Shown here one piece after another: positions 10,813 through 23,099 of a stretch of 64,000 nt of DNA. A program made the position numbers and the translations under genes. A model generated the notes under the pieces. The model was not told the DNA's origin, ran no database searches, and saw only the letters and a program-made list of their open reading frames with translations. Source of the DNA: Thysanoteuthis rhombus (lineage: Eukaryota > Mollusca > Cephalopoda > Oegopsida > Thysanoteuthidae); contig OY735207.1 of the NCBI GenBank assembly GCA_963457665.1, forward strand, positions 59,473,613-59,537,612. The letters are read 5' to 3'. Position 1 is the stretch's first letter. Every line of letters starts with the position of its first letter.

Positions 10813-11160
10813 GCAATTTCACACCAGTTGCCCGGTGGTTACCGCTGGAGGTTGAGTGACAGCAAGTCTCCAGCCCTCTTCTCCACACTCTCATTGTCCA
10901 CATCAATACTGTGGTCTACAGTTTCATACCAGTTGCCAAGTGGTCATCGCTGAAGGCTGAGTGATAGTAAGTCTCCTCAGGTCTACAGCCCACATCTCAT
11001 TTCATCTCTCCCTCACCTATCACAGCAGTGCTGTGGTTCGTACCTCCACTACCATTTGGGTGTGTGTTTTTTTCCTCCCTCCTCCCCCTGTTAGGCCACT
11101 GCTAACAGCTGGGGTCGTAAATCATGCTATTTGGAGTGGAGATGAGAACCACTGATTGAA
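10810..11160 (-). mobile_element. 3' UTR of a REL-type LINE (inverted copy)
   Basis: The reverse complement matches the 3' end of the LINE at 11.6-13.49 kb. Both contain a CACAGCAGTGCTGT-like motif, a block ending ACTCAGTCT/CACTCAGCCT, and a CAACTGGTGTGA-like block next to the AAT tail. The region holds two to three diverged copies of a ~120-bp unit. No coding part is present. Confidence 0.7.
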
Positions 11161-11314
11161 CCCCATGGTCTCAAAAAATGCCATGAACAACCTAGCATCA
11201 TATCCCGACGATCTACAAGATCACAGAAAAAGTTGACGTCATTCATTGTTGGTATCCATTCTGAAAGAATTCTCTGTGTTACAACTTCCGAAATACTTAC
11301 AGTATACCTATAGT

Positions 11315-11540
11315 TATCCACTAAACAATGGTTAGTACGTCTCCCTCGCACGCAGAACGTCCTGGGTTCGATTCCCGGTATGAGCGAAGAGTGTACAAAA
11401 CTCTTCATTAGGTTACAGTTTCCAGTGTACTCAGCTGCTGAAAACCTTATAATCAGTGTGAATAGGAGTTTTAACATGTTTAAAGGTCGTATCTTAATAA
11501 CTGGTTACATAAACTATCGTTGAGGTGATAATGGAAGTAA
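11315..11540 (+). repeat. tRNA-derived SINE family S2, copy a
   Basis: AATGGTTAGTACGTCTCCCT (A-box region) and GGGTTCGATTCCCGGT (perfect B box) lie at tRNA spacing. A GAGCGAAGAGTGTACAAA body, an ACTCAGCTGCTGA block and an ATAACTGGTTA end follow. The body is shared with the SINE at 33.0-33.3 kb. Confidence 0.8.
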
Positions 11541-11639
11541 CTCGCCATCGCAGCCAATAATTGGACAACCATAGCGTTAAAATTTAAAAAGAATTTCATC
11601 AAAGATGTAAGTATGAAAAAGAGAATCTTTCAGGGAGAC

Positions 11640-13455
11640 TCACTGTCTTCATTACTATTTGTTCTAACTACGATACCACAGAATCCTAGAAAACTTCAAA
11701 AGATACTAATTCACCAAAACAAAGGGAAAAGATAACCGCCTCGTGTACATGAACGACATAAAACTATTTGCAAAGAAGAGCGGAAAGCTCAGAACGTTGT
11801 CCAACAAAGAGAAGGAAGACAGTGATTACTTTAGGATGGAGTTCGGAAAAGAAAAATGTGTCCTAATGGTAATGCACAAAGGGAGGCTCGCAGCGGCAGA
11901 TGGAATCGAATTACTGGACAACAAAGAGATCAGAGCACTGACCACACAGGACCGATACAAACAGCTGGTAGCTCTCGAATGTGACATAATGAAACTGGAA
12001 GAAACGAAAGAGAAAATAAAAAGAGAATACCTTAGGAGCACAAGAAAAATATTAGAGACTAAATTAAATATCAAAAATCGGATAAAAGGAATGAGCACAT
12101 GGGCTTTATCAGTAGTAAGATTGGCTATTCCTTGAATGGACAACTGAAGAACTCCAATCAATGGAGCAGCGAACAAGAAAGCTCATGACTATGCATAAGG
12201 CCTTACACCCCAGAAATGACACCGATATACTAAGTCAAGTGGAGAGAAGGTGATAAAGGACTCATCAGCATAGAAAATTGTGTCCAAAAGGCCAAAAGAG
12301 GATTAGATAAGTAAGTGCAAGCAAGTGGTGAAGACATTATGAAAAGCACCCAAAGCAGCGCAACGAACAACAAAAAAGTAGCAAACGAAGGAGCAGCACA
12401 GAAAACAATAGGGAAAGAAAAATGAGAACAGAAAGAAACTAATTCAAAGGACAAATCCAGAATATCGCAGACGAGAGATCGTGGAAACGGCTACGCGAAG
12501 GAAACCTGAAGAGAGAAACTGAATCGCTCATCATGGCAGCCAAAAACAAATGCATCATGAGGAACCATATCAAAACGAAAATCGACAGAACCCAAACAAG
12601 CAGCAAATGTTGCCTCTGCAGAGGAAGGGATGAGGCCGTAAACTCCATAACTAGCGAATGCAGTCAACTCACCAAGAAGGAGTATATTAGTATGCTACGA
12701 TAGGGTAGCAACAGAGGGAATTGAGCAGACGAACGGGATTCAATCATGAAGAAAGGTGGTGCCAGCAGAAACTAGAGACAGCACTAGAGAATGTAAGTCA
12801 TAAATCATTCTTGGACTTTGACATCCGAACTAACCACCCAATCTAAGCGAGAAGACCGGACCTGGTAATTGTGAAAAAGAACCAGCCAAATAATAGATGT
12901 GACCATGCCAGCAGATCACAGAGTAAACAGGGAAGAGAGTGAAAAGCTGGGAAAATAGAGGACCTGACAAGGGAACTAAATAATGTGTGGAACTTGAAAG
13001 TCATAGTAGTGCCAGTAATAGTAAGTGCACTCGGAACCATAACGAAGACACTGAAAGTGAGGTAGGAGAAATTTGGGACAAGAGGAAGGATCAAAACTAT
13101 ACAGACCACAGCACTACTGGGGGCAGCACAAATACTGAGGAGAGTACTGGAAATGTAAGATCTGCGACATCAACTGTTAGCAATGGCTTAACGGCCAAGG
13201 AAAAGGGTATAGTGGAGGCGGTACAAACCACAGCACTGCTGTAATAGATGAGAAAGATATGGGAGGAGGGGTGGAGATCTGAGAAGACTTACAGTCACTC
13301 AGTTTTTAGCAACAACCACTGGTAACTGGTGTGAAACTGTAAACCACAGCACTGCTGTGGACTGCGAGAGTGTGAAGAGGAGGGCTTGAGACTTGATGAG
13401 ACCTGCTATCACTCAGTCTCTAACAGTGACCACCAGGCAACTGGTGTGAGAATGC
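11640..13455 (+). mobile_element. LINE with C-terminal zinc finger and restriction-like domain, degenerate
   Basis: Plus-strand frames, broken by several stops, encode the C-terminal half of a non-LTR retrotransposon protein. A YMNDIKLFAK block at about 11740 is the reverse transcriptase catalytic motif (normally Y/F-x-DD), here with Asn for the first Asp. A GMEFGKEKC-like thumb block and a long helical stretch (KEKIKREYLRSTRKI) follow. RTRKLMTMHKALHPR is at about 12165. A CCHC-like finger CCLCRGRDEAVNSITSEC is at about 12608-12660. RPDLVIVKKN near 12855 suits the PD-(D/E)XK-like endonuclease found C-terminal in R2-group LINEs. The 3' UTR carries ~120-bp tandem units and an (AAT)n tail. The order is typical; the group name is inference. 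Confidence 0.75.
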
Positions 13456-13487
13456 AAATAATAATAATAATAATAATAATAATAATT
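13456..13487. repeat. (AAT)n tail of the LINE
   Basis: About ten ATA/AAT units directly follow the LINE 3' UTR. Confidence 0.9.
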
Positions 13488-14504
13488 TTGTTTCACCAAT
13501 AAGACAAAATTTCCTCGTTTTTGTACAACGTAAGTAGGAAGGATACATTATAGCCCTCCAAGTACGATCCACCTTTGTATAATCTCATAAAACAGTACCT
13601 TGTGGTATATACCTATTTTTCAGAGTGAAATCAACGAATCGATTCTCATAGAGTAGCCAGCAAGAGTGGGTGGCATTCAAAAAGCAGACAATAAAATCAA
13701 ATTGAGTGAATAAGATTCATGAAATATTTTTTTATGTTTATTTTGAGACCACTTTTGCTTATGTTCATCAGATCCGTCCTTGGAAGAATATTTATGAAGT
13801 TGTTCCAAGCAAGTATTGTCTCATGTTTTATAAAATTCCTTCCATATTGTTGTGTTAATGAGTGTCTGGATTCTAGTTCTTACCACCACATCTGGGTTGG
13901 TATTTGTTTGTCGTGAAATTACAATACGTCTCAAATATCTCAACCAAAGCAAATGGTTTCTGCGTACAAATTTCTATCAATAAAACCACCAGCTGTCGCA
14001 GGGTTAGGCTTTGCGGCTGTGTATACCCTTTCTTGTTCGTTAACAAATATAAAAATTTTGTAAGTGTATGTTCAGATTTTATCGACTCTAAAGCAGTTGG
14101 TGTTGAAATTGGGTCTGGAAATCTTTCTTGTAGGTTTTCCCTTGAATATCCTAGAATAGCAGTTCTGTTTGGTCTAGAAATAAATATTTGATAAAAGTTT
14201 CAACCCCGAGTGACGAAATGTCTTATGTAAACAGATTTCCCCAACCTTTAATCGATCTGCAGACAGATGTCACTCTTTTTCTGCTGTTACTCTCGACCTG
14301 ATTAGTATCTGTTCATACTAAACTTGACATTCTCTTATCCAAGTCAAGTATGGCTGGAGGTTATACTTTTCCGGATGATTGTGATTGAACTTACCGTTTT
14401 TCTGTCTTGAACACCGATTGAGGTTCGTTGTCTATCTTTTTTTTTCTTAACCTCATGACTTTTTTTTTTATAATTTGTACCGTCAAACAAAACTGTCACC
14501 TTTT

Positions 14505-14705
14505 TTTTAAGTTGGTGTAACTGGCTATGTATGTATGTATGTATGTATAACGTGCACAGACTGTACCAATGGGGCTAGAGGGCCGAAAATCTAAACATTT
14601 ACTTATTATGTCTAAAGAGGGCGTTTTCTTTTCTTTCTTTCTTTTTTTTTTCTTTGAATAGCCCCTACCCTCAAATAGGTTTTTAGTCGGGAGTCCAATA
14701 GAAGT
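14505..14705 (+). repeat. Dispersed repeat family R1, copy c (5' part)
   Basis: It contains AAGTTGGTGTAACTGGCTA, a (TATG)n run at 14525-14549, a GGGGCTAGAGGGC block and a TTTTTAGTCGGGAGTCCAAT block. The (TATG)n tract occupies the same place as the CATATATA-like tracts in other R1 copies, so it is part of the element. Confidence 0.7.
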
Positions 14706-15394
14706 AAATGTATAATGTAAAGTATTATGGTGAAAATATGACTGAATGGCAATTTAAAATGAGTGAGAAATTGAAGAAGACCGGGATCACAAGGAGAGTG
14801 GTATATCCTGGGATTCTGAGAACCGCTGGTCAGGATCAGTGGTTTCGAAATTTGGGTCTGCGAATCCCTGGCGGTCCGTCAAAATATGCTGGAGGTTGGC
14901 AGCAGTGTTGTTCCCTCTAAATCTTCCATTGTATAGCTATTGAAACACAGAATCATTTTACACAGTAGATACACTATACCATATATTAGAATTCGAATGA
15001 ATGTAATACATTTTGAATAAATATGATTTTTAAAGGTCAAAAATGCCTTTATTTAGTTAATCATTCAGTCTAAAAACTAATATCTAAAATTAGGGATCTT
15101 CCGAAGCATTGTTATTTATAGAAGGTGTCCTTGAGTTTTCAAAGTTTCGAAATCGCTGGTCTTGAGTACTTACATAGTACTCTCACTTACACTGATGTAA
15201 ATACGACTCAAGGTCTCTTTTATGTGGGTAGTTACTGACGAAATTTAGCTTAGTACGGCACTAAGCCAAAACTGAATAATGTCCGCTGAGATCGAACTCA
15301 GTACAGTAGTAATGGTCAGCAAGAATAATTTGGTAACAACTAAAAATCGCTCTGAGAGCGCATAGCTCTACAAACACTATTGTACGGAGAAGTA

Positions 15395-15850
15395 GTTATT
15401 CATGGATTCACCCCAAAATTTAATCATTTTTCTATAGCTTATGACCCACCCTTCCACAGAGTTACATATGAATTAGAGATATCGTGCGAACAGGCATGAT
15501 ATTTTGGCGATATTATATAATAAGGACATATGACTACGACGTAGGGGAGGTACTTGTGCATGGATCTGTCCCTAAATTCAATGTCTTCTTCCGTAGACTA
15601 TTGTCCACCAATCCATAACATTTCATTGAAATCCATTTTGAGCATTTGGAGACGTCGTGTGGACAGTTGTGAGAGAATTTATAACGGTATTAAAAAAAAA
15701 GGAAAATATCTCTCAATCAGAAAAAAGATATTCCCAGATTTTCCCTCGAAGTTAACTTCTTCTTACTTTCCATTGCACCATAGTCCATTGGAATTTGTTG
15801 AGTACTTCTGGAGATATCTTGTGGACCGATGGATAGGTGGACAGGGCTCT
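15395..15850. repeat. Three diverged units related to the CCTCCGCCAA MITE
   Basis: Blocks near 15405-15510, 15560-15670 and 15745-15845 each contain a TGGATCTGNCCC-like start, a CCATAACATTTCATTGAA-like middle and a GGAGATATCTTGTGGACNG-like end. The same body lies between inverted ends in the MITE at 55.58-55.77 kb. Period is about 155-175 bp. Confidence 0.55.
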
Positions 15851-16252
15851 TTCTTATACGGGTAGTTGCCAAAAACGCCTGGGGACCTCGTTTTTTGTTG
15901 TTGTTTTTTTTTTTGACATCAAGACGCATCCTTGCGATGGAAGGTGTTATTTTGGAGATTTGTGGTTTTTAGGCAACTTTTTTTTATTACTGAGGGCCTG
16001 AAGATATACAAGAGCATGCGTCGCTCTTGATATTATATAATATTATTCTCTTTTTTTTACAGCGTAAAGCGGTCTTTTTAATGAGATTAAACACATTTCC
16101 GTGTTTTTTTTTTGTAAGTTTGTAGGATCTTCTTAATGAGTTTTTGTCTTTTTTTTTAAGAGTTTAGTCGTCTTGTTATTTGGGTGTAACGAAGAACACT
16201 TAATTTCAAGTCAATGACTCAAATTTTAAACTAGGTCAGACTGTTATTTATT

Positions 16253-16261
16253 CCCCCTCCC

Positions 16262-16348
<87 letters not shown>

Positions 16349-16440
16349 AGATATATAGATGGAGAGAAAGGGAGAGGAACCTGGCTGCCTCTCTTGCTTT
16401 GCGTACCTACCTCATCTCTCTCTCTCTCTCTCTCTCTCTA
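16253..16440. repeat. Compound (CT)n-(AT)n-(GT)n and (CT)n microsatellites
   Basis: A CT run passes into about 45 bp of AT, then GT (to 16348). A second CT run lies at 16415-16440. Confidence 0.9.
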
Positions 16441-17074
16441 CGCCTGTTGCCCACTTCTATCACTCCCCTACCCTATCTGGATTGAGCATTTTTAAATTAA
16501 ATTTTAGATTTGTTTTGAAAACCCTGAGGGAAGAAAATGAACAAGAATGTAATTTTTTTTTAAAGATCCGCTTATGTATGTGTGCGTGTGTATGTATTGT
16601 TGGGGCTGAATCTTTAAAGGGGTGAACAAAAGAAAACTCATGACAACAACAAAAGAACAACAGTTGAGCTTAACACATCTATAAAGCACAAAGCAGAAGG
16701 AATTCAAGAGGAGAAGATTTAAATGCCTATAAATAAGTAAAATCAAGCCGAGAAAGAGCGTATAAGGCGTCTTAAAATTAGCCTCATTTTCATTTAGTCT
16801 TCCGGGATATTTTATACAGATGAACATGTACCAAAAAGTACCAAGCGTTCTGTTTATGGAAACATCAAGGAGGAAAACACTCATATCAAGATCACAAACA
16901 GCACATATGTATACTAATTCACTTAATTACGTCTATGAAAGTACCAATGGGGGTGTTGGGATGAAAAATATCTAAAAAAACATCTTTCCATTATACTAAA
17001 CACATTCATAGAGCAAAATTTAATGAATTTATGTTTATAAATTACTAATACAAATATAGATATATACATACAGA

Positions 17075-17200
17075 TGTTTACTGAGCTTAGCTGAGCCTAG
17101 CACACCCAGAACTGCAAATGCAGGCGCTAGTTGTGGATTAAACCTACTGCGCTTTAGTATTGGTCTGCTATACTATCCCACTTATTGTTCCCTCCACGGA
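17075..17200 (-). repeat. Dispersed repeat S6 (tRNA-like), copy a
   Basis: ACTGAGCTTAGCTGAGCCTAG, then GTTGTGGATTAAACCTACTG, then TTGGTCTGCTATACTATCC correspond to blocks at 27.86-27.99 and 29.24-29.36 kb. Read in reverse, copy b has a GGTAATGGTTAGCGAGCC A-box-like start. Confidence 0.5.
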
Positions 17201-17288
17201 AGAAGATATAGATAGATAGATAGATTCAGTTATATGTTTATATATTTGGTCAGATCACGCCTAGGTTAAAAGTCAACAAAAACTATTT

Positions 17289-17450
<162 letters not shown>

Positions 17451-18400
17451 CGTCAGTGGTAGTTTTTGTAATATTATTCAAATTCCTTAGAGAAAGTCTG
17501 GTCCATTATTGATTTTTCATCAGAATTCCTTTCATCCTAATTTCAGTTGCTTTTTATTGCCACTGCCTGATCGTCATTCCACGATCCTTAATATTAGCAA
17601 TAAGTATGTACTCTTTTTCTTTTCTTTTTTTTTCAACTATTTTCAAAGGGTGGGAAACCTCTAATTTAACCATTTGAAATCGAGATGTTTTTATGTGACG
17701 TTACATCGGTAAAATATCCTGTCAGTCGCTCCCGAACATAACTGGCTTTCACTGCCTTCACCATCGTCTACGAATTACCTTGAATCACTGTTGAATTCAA
17801 TTCAATGAAAGTGTAAGAAGACACGCAGAAAAGAAATTCCTCGGGCGAGATATCTCGTCAGCTGCCCTGGACAACCATTGCTTCAACTGCCTTCATCATC
17901 ATCTACAAAGTATATTTTAACATAATCCGATGTATAATTCAATTAACAAATAACTAATATGATACAAAATAGATCATATACAAAATATTGTAAATAGTTA
18001 CATTTAGCATGTATTCACGTGACATTGTCTGTTTTTGATTCTGTTGATTGGAAACTGTCTTTTGAACGTGACCTCTACTCATTTGGAACGCTGGATCAAC
18101 AAATATGTTTGATTATTGCTATGAAATCTTGAACAAGGATTTATCCTCATTTGTTTACCATTGAACTTGAAATGTTGACGAAGTCCAACGGATTCTTCGA
18201 GCTAACACTCGATCTATGCAAAGCTTGCTTTCTTGTTCTTACGCCTGCAGTCTTATTTTCCCTAGAGGCATTGAGGATAGAAGGAAAGCTAGAGGGCCGT
18301 GATTTCATTCAAGCATTTATTACCGTATGAAAAAAGAGAGGGCTCACACAAACACACTCACACATATCCTATTTTCCCTCTCATCATGTCCGTATCTATC
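17451..18400. other. No gene recognised
   Basis: AT-rich sequence. A short block, TCGTCAGCTGCCCTGGACAA near 17855, partly echoes sequence at about 17715-17770 (CTGTCAGTCGCTCCCGAACA, then CTGCCTTCACCATCGTCTAC), suggesting an old local duplication of about 140 bp. No exon is supported. Confidence 0.45.
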
Positions 18401-18404
18401 TAGG

Positions 18405-18478
18405 TCTGACCATATCTATCTATCTATCGATCGGAGTCTGTTCATATTTATCTATCGTACTCGCATCTACTCAATTTT
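18405..18478 (-). repeat. GATA minisatellite unit, inverted dispersed copy
   Basis: In reverse the sequence reads GATAGATAAATATGAACAGA then CTCCGATCGATAGATAGATA, matching the compound unit at 8.0-8.6 kb including the non-GATA TATGAACAGACT core. Confidence 0.6.
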
Positions 18479-19640
18479 TTCTACAGTCATAGAGAGAAAG
18501 CAATAGTCATATTGTTCATAAACACACTTCACACTGAGCTTTTATTTCTCTAAAACAAGGAGCACATACACAAACACTCACACTTATACACATTCAAGTG
18601 TATCTTTGTAAAAACAGATTCATACAGCAAATACAAACGCAGGCGTACACACACACGCACATATAAGTGCATACAAACTAAACTCCTACATGATACTTGC
18701 ATGCAAGCAAACATCTAAGAAAATAAACTCCTCCTAATCCCTATCTACATACAGTAGGCATAGAGTAGGTATGCTAATAAGCCAGTTGTTGGGTCAGTTA
18801 TCTTACTTCAACCCAGGAAGACATACTTCCGTTTTTATGATTATCACTTTTATTAGATAATCACTGCCTTGCCATATAGTGGTGCACGTAACTCAAAAAT
18901 ACGGAGACATTTATAAAGACTCATATTTACTCTGTGTCTGCCAAACCAGAAATCATTCTCCTTGATAAACATTGACGTTTACATCCGCTTGCACCCGAAA
19001 TGGATGCATACGTCCATAATGTGTTGGTCACTGTAAATGGATTATCAGAAAAAGATGTTTCGATAAAAAGCGACAGGTAAGTTGACATTTGCTCATACAC
19101 TGTCGACGGAACGGCATATCGCCGTAGAGGAATGGTAAACAGAGTAGGTTTCGCAGTTCAATACTACTTAGTAGTGAGTCTGATCAACATTGACTGCGTC
19201 ATAGTTGTGTTCCTGTCAAAACTAAGCAAAGTTTAGTAAATAGTTATACTATTGACGGAACGTGATCGGTACTGAGTGCTTGAAAAAATTTACTACGTTT
19301 CACCGCCCGCTTCCCCTGACCTGGACTGAACACATTGATTCTATTGTCAGAAATTACCTTACGACATGATGATTTCTTTGCCAATGAATAACGTCTGATT
19401 CTCTCATTCAATGACAATGAATGAAACCAAGCGCTGAGCCAGGAAAAAAGTTTGAATATGCTTGTCACAAAAAGAATTTACTTATGGAAAGCAAACCGTT
19501 GCAAAATGCAAACGCTGGAGTTATAGATTCGAATGGAGAAGAATGGTGACACAGAAGAACACTGGGTTTTTTTTTATTTCATAGAGAATAAAGTCTCGTG
19601 CAAAGTTCTTGAAATTCATTAAAAACCGTCATTCGAAACT
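18479..19640. other. No gene recognised
   Basis: ACACAC-rich low complexity at about 18560-18670, then mixed sequence. A tRNA-like GAGGAATGGTAAACAGAGTA lies near 19125 with a GCAGTTCAATAC block after it, a possible SINE remnant too weak to call separately. Confidence 0.4.
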
Positions 19641-20020
19641 GTCAACATGGGTTACTTCAGTTTTTAACTGATGTACGTGTTATTTAGACAGGCTGCACCA
19701 TTGGAGTTGAAGACCTGAAAATTTCAACATTTACTCCTTATTATGTTTAGGGAGAAAGGTTTGGGTCTTTTTTTTTGTTTTTTTTGGAAAATATTTAAAA
19801 AATCCTACTAAAAAGGGTTTTTTGGGAGTTCAATTTACAAAGTAATTTTGTGCTTAATTGGTCTCTAGTTGTGCATTCACGCTTGTTTTTTGCTTGTTTG
19901 TTTTTTTTTGTTTTGTTTTTTTTTATGAATTTAGGCTTTTTAATGTCCAACAAATGGAGAGGGAAGCAACATTAATTGATCACCTATTTTTACAAAAATA
20001 TATATAAATGTTTATTGATT
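19640..20020 (+). repeat. Dispersed repeat family R1, copy d
   Basis: It starts CAACATGGGTTACTTCAG, followed by CAGGCTGCACCATTGGAG, TTTACTCCTTATTATG, a TTTTTTGGGAGTTCAATTTA block, TTGTGCTTAATTGG and AGCAACATTAATTGATCACC. Block order matches the other R1 copies. Confidence 0.75.
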
Positions 20021-20084
20021 TTATCATTACGTACCAACTGAAACAGGGATTGGCTAGCAATATTCGAAAATCAGTATTCAAAAA

Positions 20085-20170
20085 AGTTTTTTTTTACCCT
20101 GGCTTGAACACCGACCTCTGATACCGGCGGAAAAGACGCAACTATCTCTGTCACGAGGCTGGACCAGTCT
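20085..20170 (-). repeat. tRNA-derived SINE family S5, copy a
   Basis: In reverse, GACAGAGATAGTTGCGTC is followed by GGTGTTCAAGCCAGGGT, a strong B box. The same arrangement with the B box GTTCAAGCCCG occurs at 31.36-31.47 kb. Confidence 0.6.
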
Positions 20171-20479
20171 CCTATAACTGATATGCATAAAATGTGAGAC
20201 ACTCAATTAGAATCCAACTTATGGTCCACTGAGTAACCTGCTAACCATTGCTCTACGGCAAGATGCTCGCCAAAATCTTGATATTTTTACTCCAGGGTCA
20301 TTAAATTAAGCGTCTTGCTGATAACTCGACAGAGGTCGTGTGCGGTACTGAAAAGGTTAACATAATTTTAATTTCTGGTGGTATTTCTTCTTCAAGAGCA
20401 AAGACAATTACACACCTACATCCTCGCAATTTCATTGTAAGCAGGAAACACCAAGGAAAGTATTCACTCTTAAACGTAC

Positions 20480-20600
20480 AATGAGTGATGGGAAAGGGTT
20501 TGGGGCACCAGGTGCACGATAATGTCTCTATCAGTAGACATTGAACACATAAAAACCCTGGAAATTGCCGTGTACCTCCCCATTTCCATCACAAGTAGTC
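20480..20600. repeat. Dispersed repeat R4, copy a
   Basis: TAATGTCTCTATCAGTAGAC and ATTGAACACATAAAAACC-like blocks match 29.48-29.58 kb. A two-copy tandem of about 33 bp (CCCCTATGATTTNCTTTGAC) follows at 20600-20655. Confidence 0.5.
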
Positions 20601-20714
20601 GCTCCCCTATGATTTTCTTTGACTCTGTTCCCCTATGATTTACTTTGACTCTTCTGTACCTACCCTTTTTCTGTAAAAAAAAAAGAAAATTGGGTCGTTA
20701 AAATAGTCGGATTT

Positions 20715-20995
20715 TTTTTTAATGAATGCTGCTGGATGCAAAACTAAGGAATCAATTTAGCATAAACTTACATTGCAAATTAACCTAGCCACCTCGCTAA
20801 AAATTTATTTGGAAGGAATTTTCAAAAAACAAATAAAAAGGTTTTGACCTAATAAGGAGTGAATGTTGAAATTTTCAGCCCTCTAGCTTCATTGGTGCGG
20901 CCTGTGTGCGTGATGCATACATACACAGCGAGCAAGCCAGACAGAAAGTCCTACTTGAAAACTGAAGAAACCTATATTGACACAGTTGGTGACAG
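20715..20995 (-). repeat. Dispersed repeat family R1, copy e
   Basis: Reverse-oriented R1: GGAATCAATTTAGCATAAAC, TTACATTGCAAATTAACC, GTGAATGTTGAAATTTTCAG, a CCCTCTAGCTTCATTGGTGC block and AAACTGAAGAAACCTATATT. The last block marks the 5' end of the consensus. Confidence 0.75.
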
Positions 20996-22003
20996 ATTTG
21001 GTTGGCAGGGTCTAATAAGGTGATGACTTTTATCAATTAGATTGTCTAACTGGTTCTCGTCTTCGTAGTATCTAAAGAGAATGCTTAATTTCAGACAATC
21101 CAGGGACAGTGATGTCTTCTTCTCCACTTTCAAGTCTAAAACGATTAAACAGTACTTAAATCATCAAGTTCCACCGACATCCCTACTAACCAACTTTTCC
21201 AGGTGACAAATTGTACCCGGCTCGACTTTCCCAGGGACGCAGTCGACTTAATTCCTAATTGATAATTAATCAATTAATTAAACTCTGTTCGCATTACAAA
21301 GTAAAGGTCACGGCATCTTGTCCACCAGTTGACCAATCGAGTAAATTTGGTATCTTTCGGAAGAATAACAGTAGCCCCCCAAAATACAGGTATTCATTGT
21401 TTTACAAAAGTTCGCTTTATGTCAATTCGCTTTCACGAAAGATCTCAAGCTACCATAGTTTTGAACTACGTAGGAGAGCATATTTGCTTTATGTCGATTT
21501 ATTTTGTGCATACATCGGCAAGAAGTGCCCCAAGTTTCAGAAAAGCCTAAGAGAGTTCGTGTGAATATTACGCTTGGCGTAAAACTGACAGACATAAAAG
21601 GTCATTTGGGGGTTCGGGGAACACTCTAATTATTTCCGTTATAAATTAATCGTAATTTCTTCTTCACTTTATGCTCAGGAGAGGCTTCATAAAGATCTTA
21701 CTTTCGGATAGCAGGGAGAACCCGTATTTGTTAAAATAGGTTGAGAGTTTCTGAGTTTCGTGAAAACTATTTTAGAGATTTCACAAGAGTAAAAAGGAAG
21801 CAAATCGCATATTGCAAGAAGAGAGAGGGAGAGGAGACTGAATTTGAGGGAAGGAGGAGTTGAATTTAAATTTATGGTAATTGCTTCTTTCTACGCCATT
21901 TGGCCCCACCAAAGGTTTCATAGCAACTCTATGATTTCTGATTGCTGAGGAAATCTGCCATTCAGTTTTAATGGATGTTACTGATGATGCAATACTCTGG
22001 GAC

Positions 22004-22004
<1 letters not shown>

Positions 22005-22043
<39 letters not shown>
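22005..22043. repeat. (GT)n microsatellite
   Basis: About 38 bp of pure GT. Confidence 0.95.
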
Positions 22044-22044
<1 letters not shown>

Positions 22045-22539
22045 TGACCAGACGTGATAGAGCAATAGACTAACGGTCGAGAAGTCTTGACTTTTCGGTG
22101 AAATCTCAAAAGAATGTTCTTTTGCAACAAATTTAACGAGCAAAAACGGAATATCGTATTTGCGGAAGATTGGTAGCCACCAATGTAGTAATTAGTACTA
22201 CAATAGGTTGATTTTTTAAAAAGGTCAACTTTGGACGAGTTCTGAGAGTTGGGATTCAATATGATGAGAACAGACACCAAAACTTGGACCCTTAGCTTTT
22301 ACCATCCTTTGCGGAAACATATTCAAAGATTGTCTTACGCCTGAAAAACAAATTTATTTTCACAAGATTCGGTCGGAAAATGGTACTACTTCATAGAAAA
22401 TCAGAGAAGAGGTTGCTATTTTACTTTTCAAAAATTATAATGAATAGAGGATAGATTCAAATTAAGATATCTAAACCATAATATCACCAGAATATTCAAT
22501 GTCAGAGCCCTCACAAGCGAAGGAAGGCATTGTCTACTG

Positions 22540-23000
22540 GGAATAGAGGAATGGGTAGAGGAAACGGGTTGTAATATAGGTATGAAAATAGAGGATGAGA
22601 ATAAAGGAATGGGAATAGGGAAATGAGATGAATAGGATTGTGAATATAACGGAAGGAAGGGTAATGGGAATAGAGGAATAGCAATGGGGGAATGAGAATA
22701 AGAAGTAGAATATACGAATATGAATAGAAGGAATAGGAATAAAGGAAAATATAGAAATGGGAATAGAGTATTGAGAATATAGAAATCGGAGGGGAAGTGA
22801 GAATGAGTTGAAGAATGGATAGGAATATAGGGATGGGGATAGGGGAATGGGAATATGAATGGGGACAATAGGATAGGAATAGAGAAATAAGAAGAATGTT
22901 GATATAGGAATGGGGATGAGAAAAATGGGAATATACGAATTAGCATATAGGAATGGGAATAGAGGAATGGGAATAGAGGAATAGAAAATGAAAGAAAGGT
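22540..23000. repeat. Purine-rich degenerate minisatellite
   Basis: Irregular tandem GGGAATAGAGGAATG-type units, almost all purine plus T on this strand. An antisense frame of 218 codons (Phe/Pro/Leu/Ser/Tyr-rich) across it is a by-product of the composition and not a gene. Confidence 0.8.
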
Positions 23001-23099
23001 TTTAAAATGCACAAGATAATATTCAGAGTTAAGAAAGAAAAATACATGAAAACCATAAAAACTGGGACTGGATAATTCTAACATTTGTGTGCAAAGTCA

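Noticed and set aside
11320-11395. True tRNA gene at the 11.3-kb SINE head
   Set aside because: The B box is perfect, but the stem arms do not pair well and the same body follows in other copies, as in a SINE.
15554-15865. 103-codon frame
   Set aside because: Lies across the repeated units related to the CCTCCGCCAA MITE.
22428-23084. 218-codon antisense frame with hydrophobic repeats
   Set aside because: The purine-rich minisatellite gives Phe/Pro/Ser/Leu on the other strand; the repeats are irregular and look non-selected.
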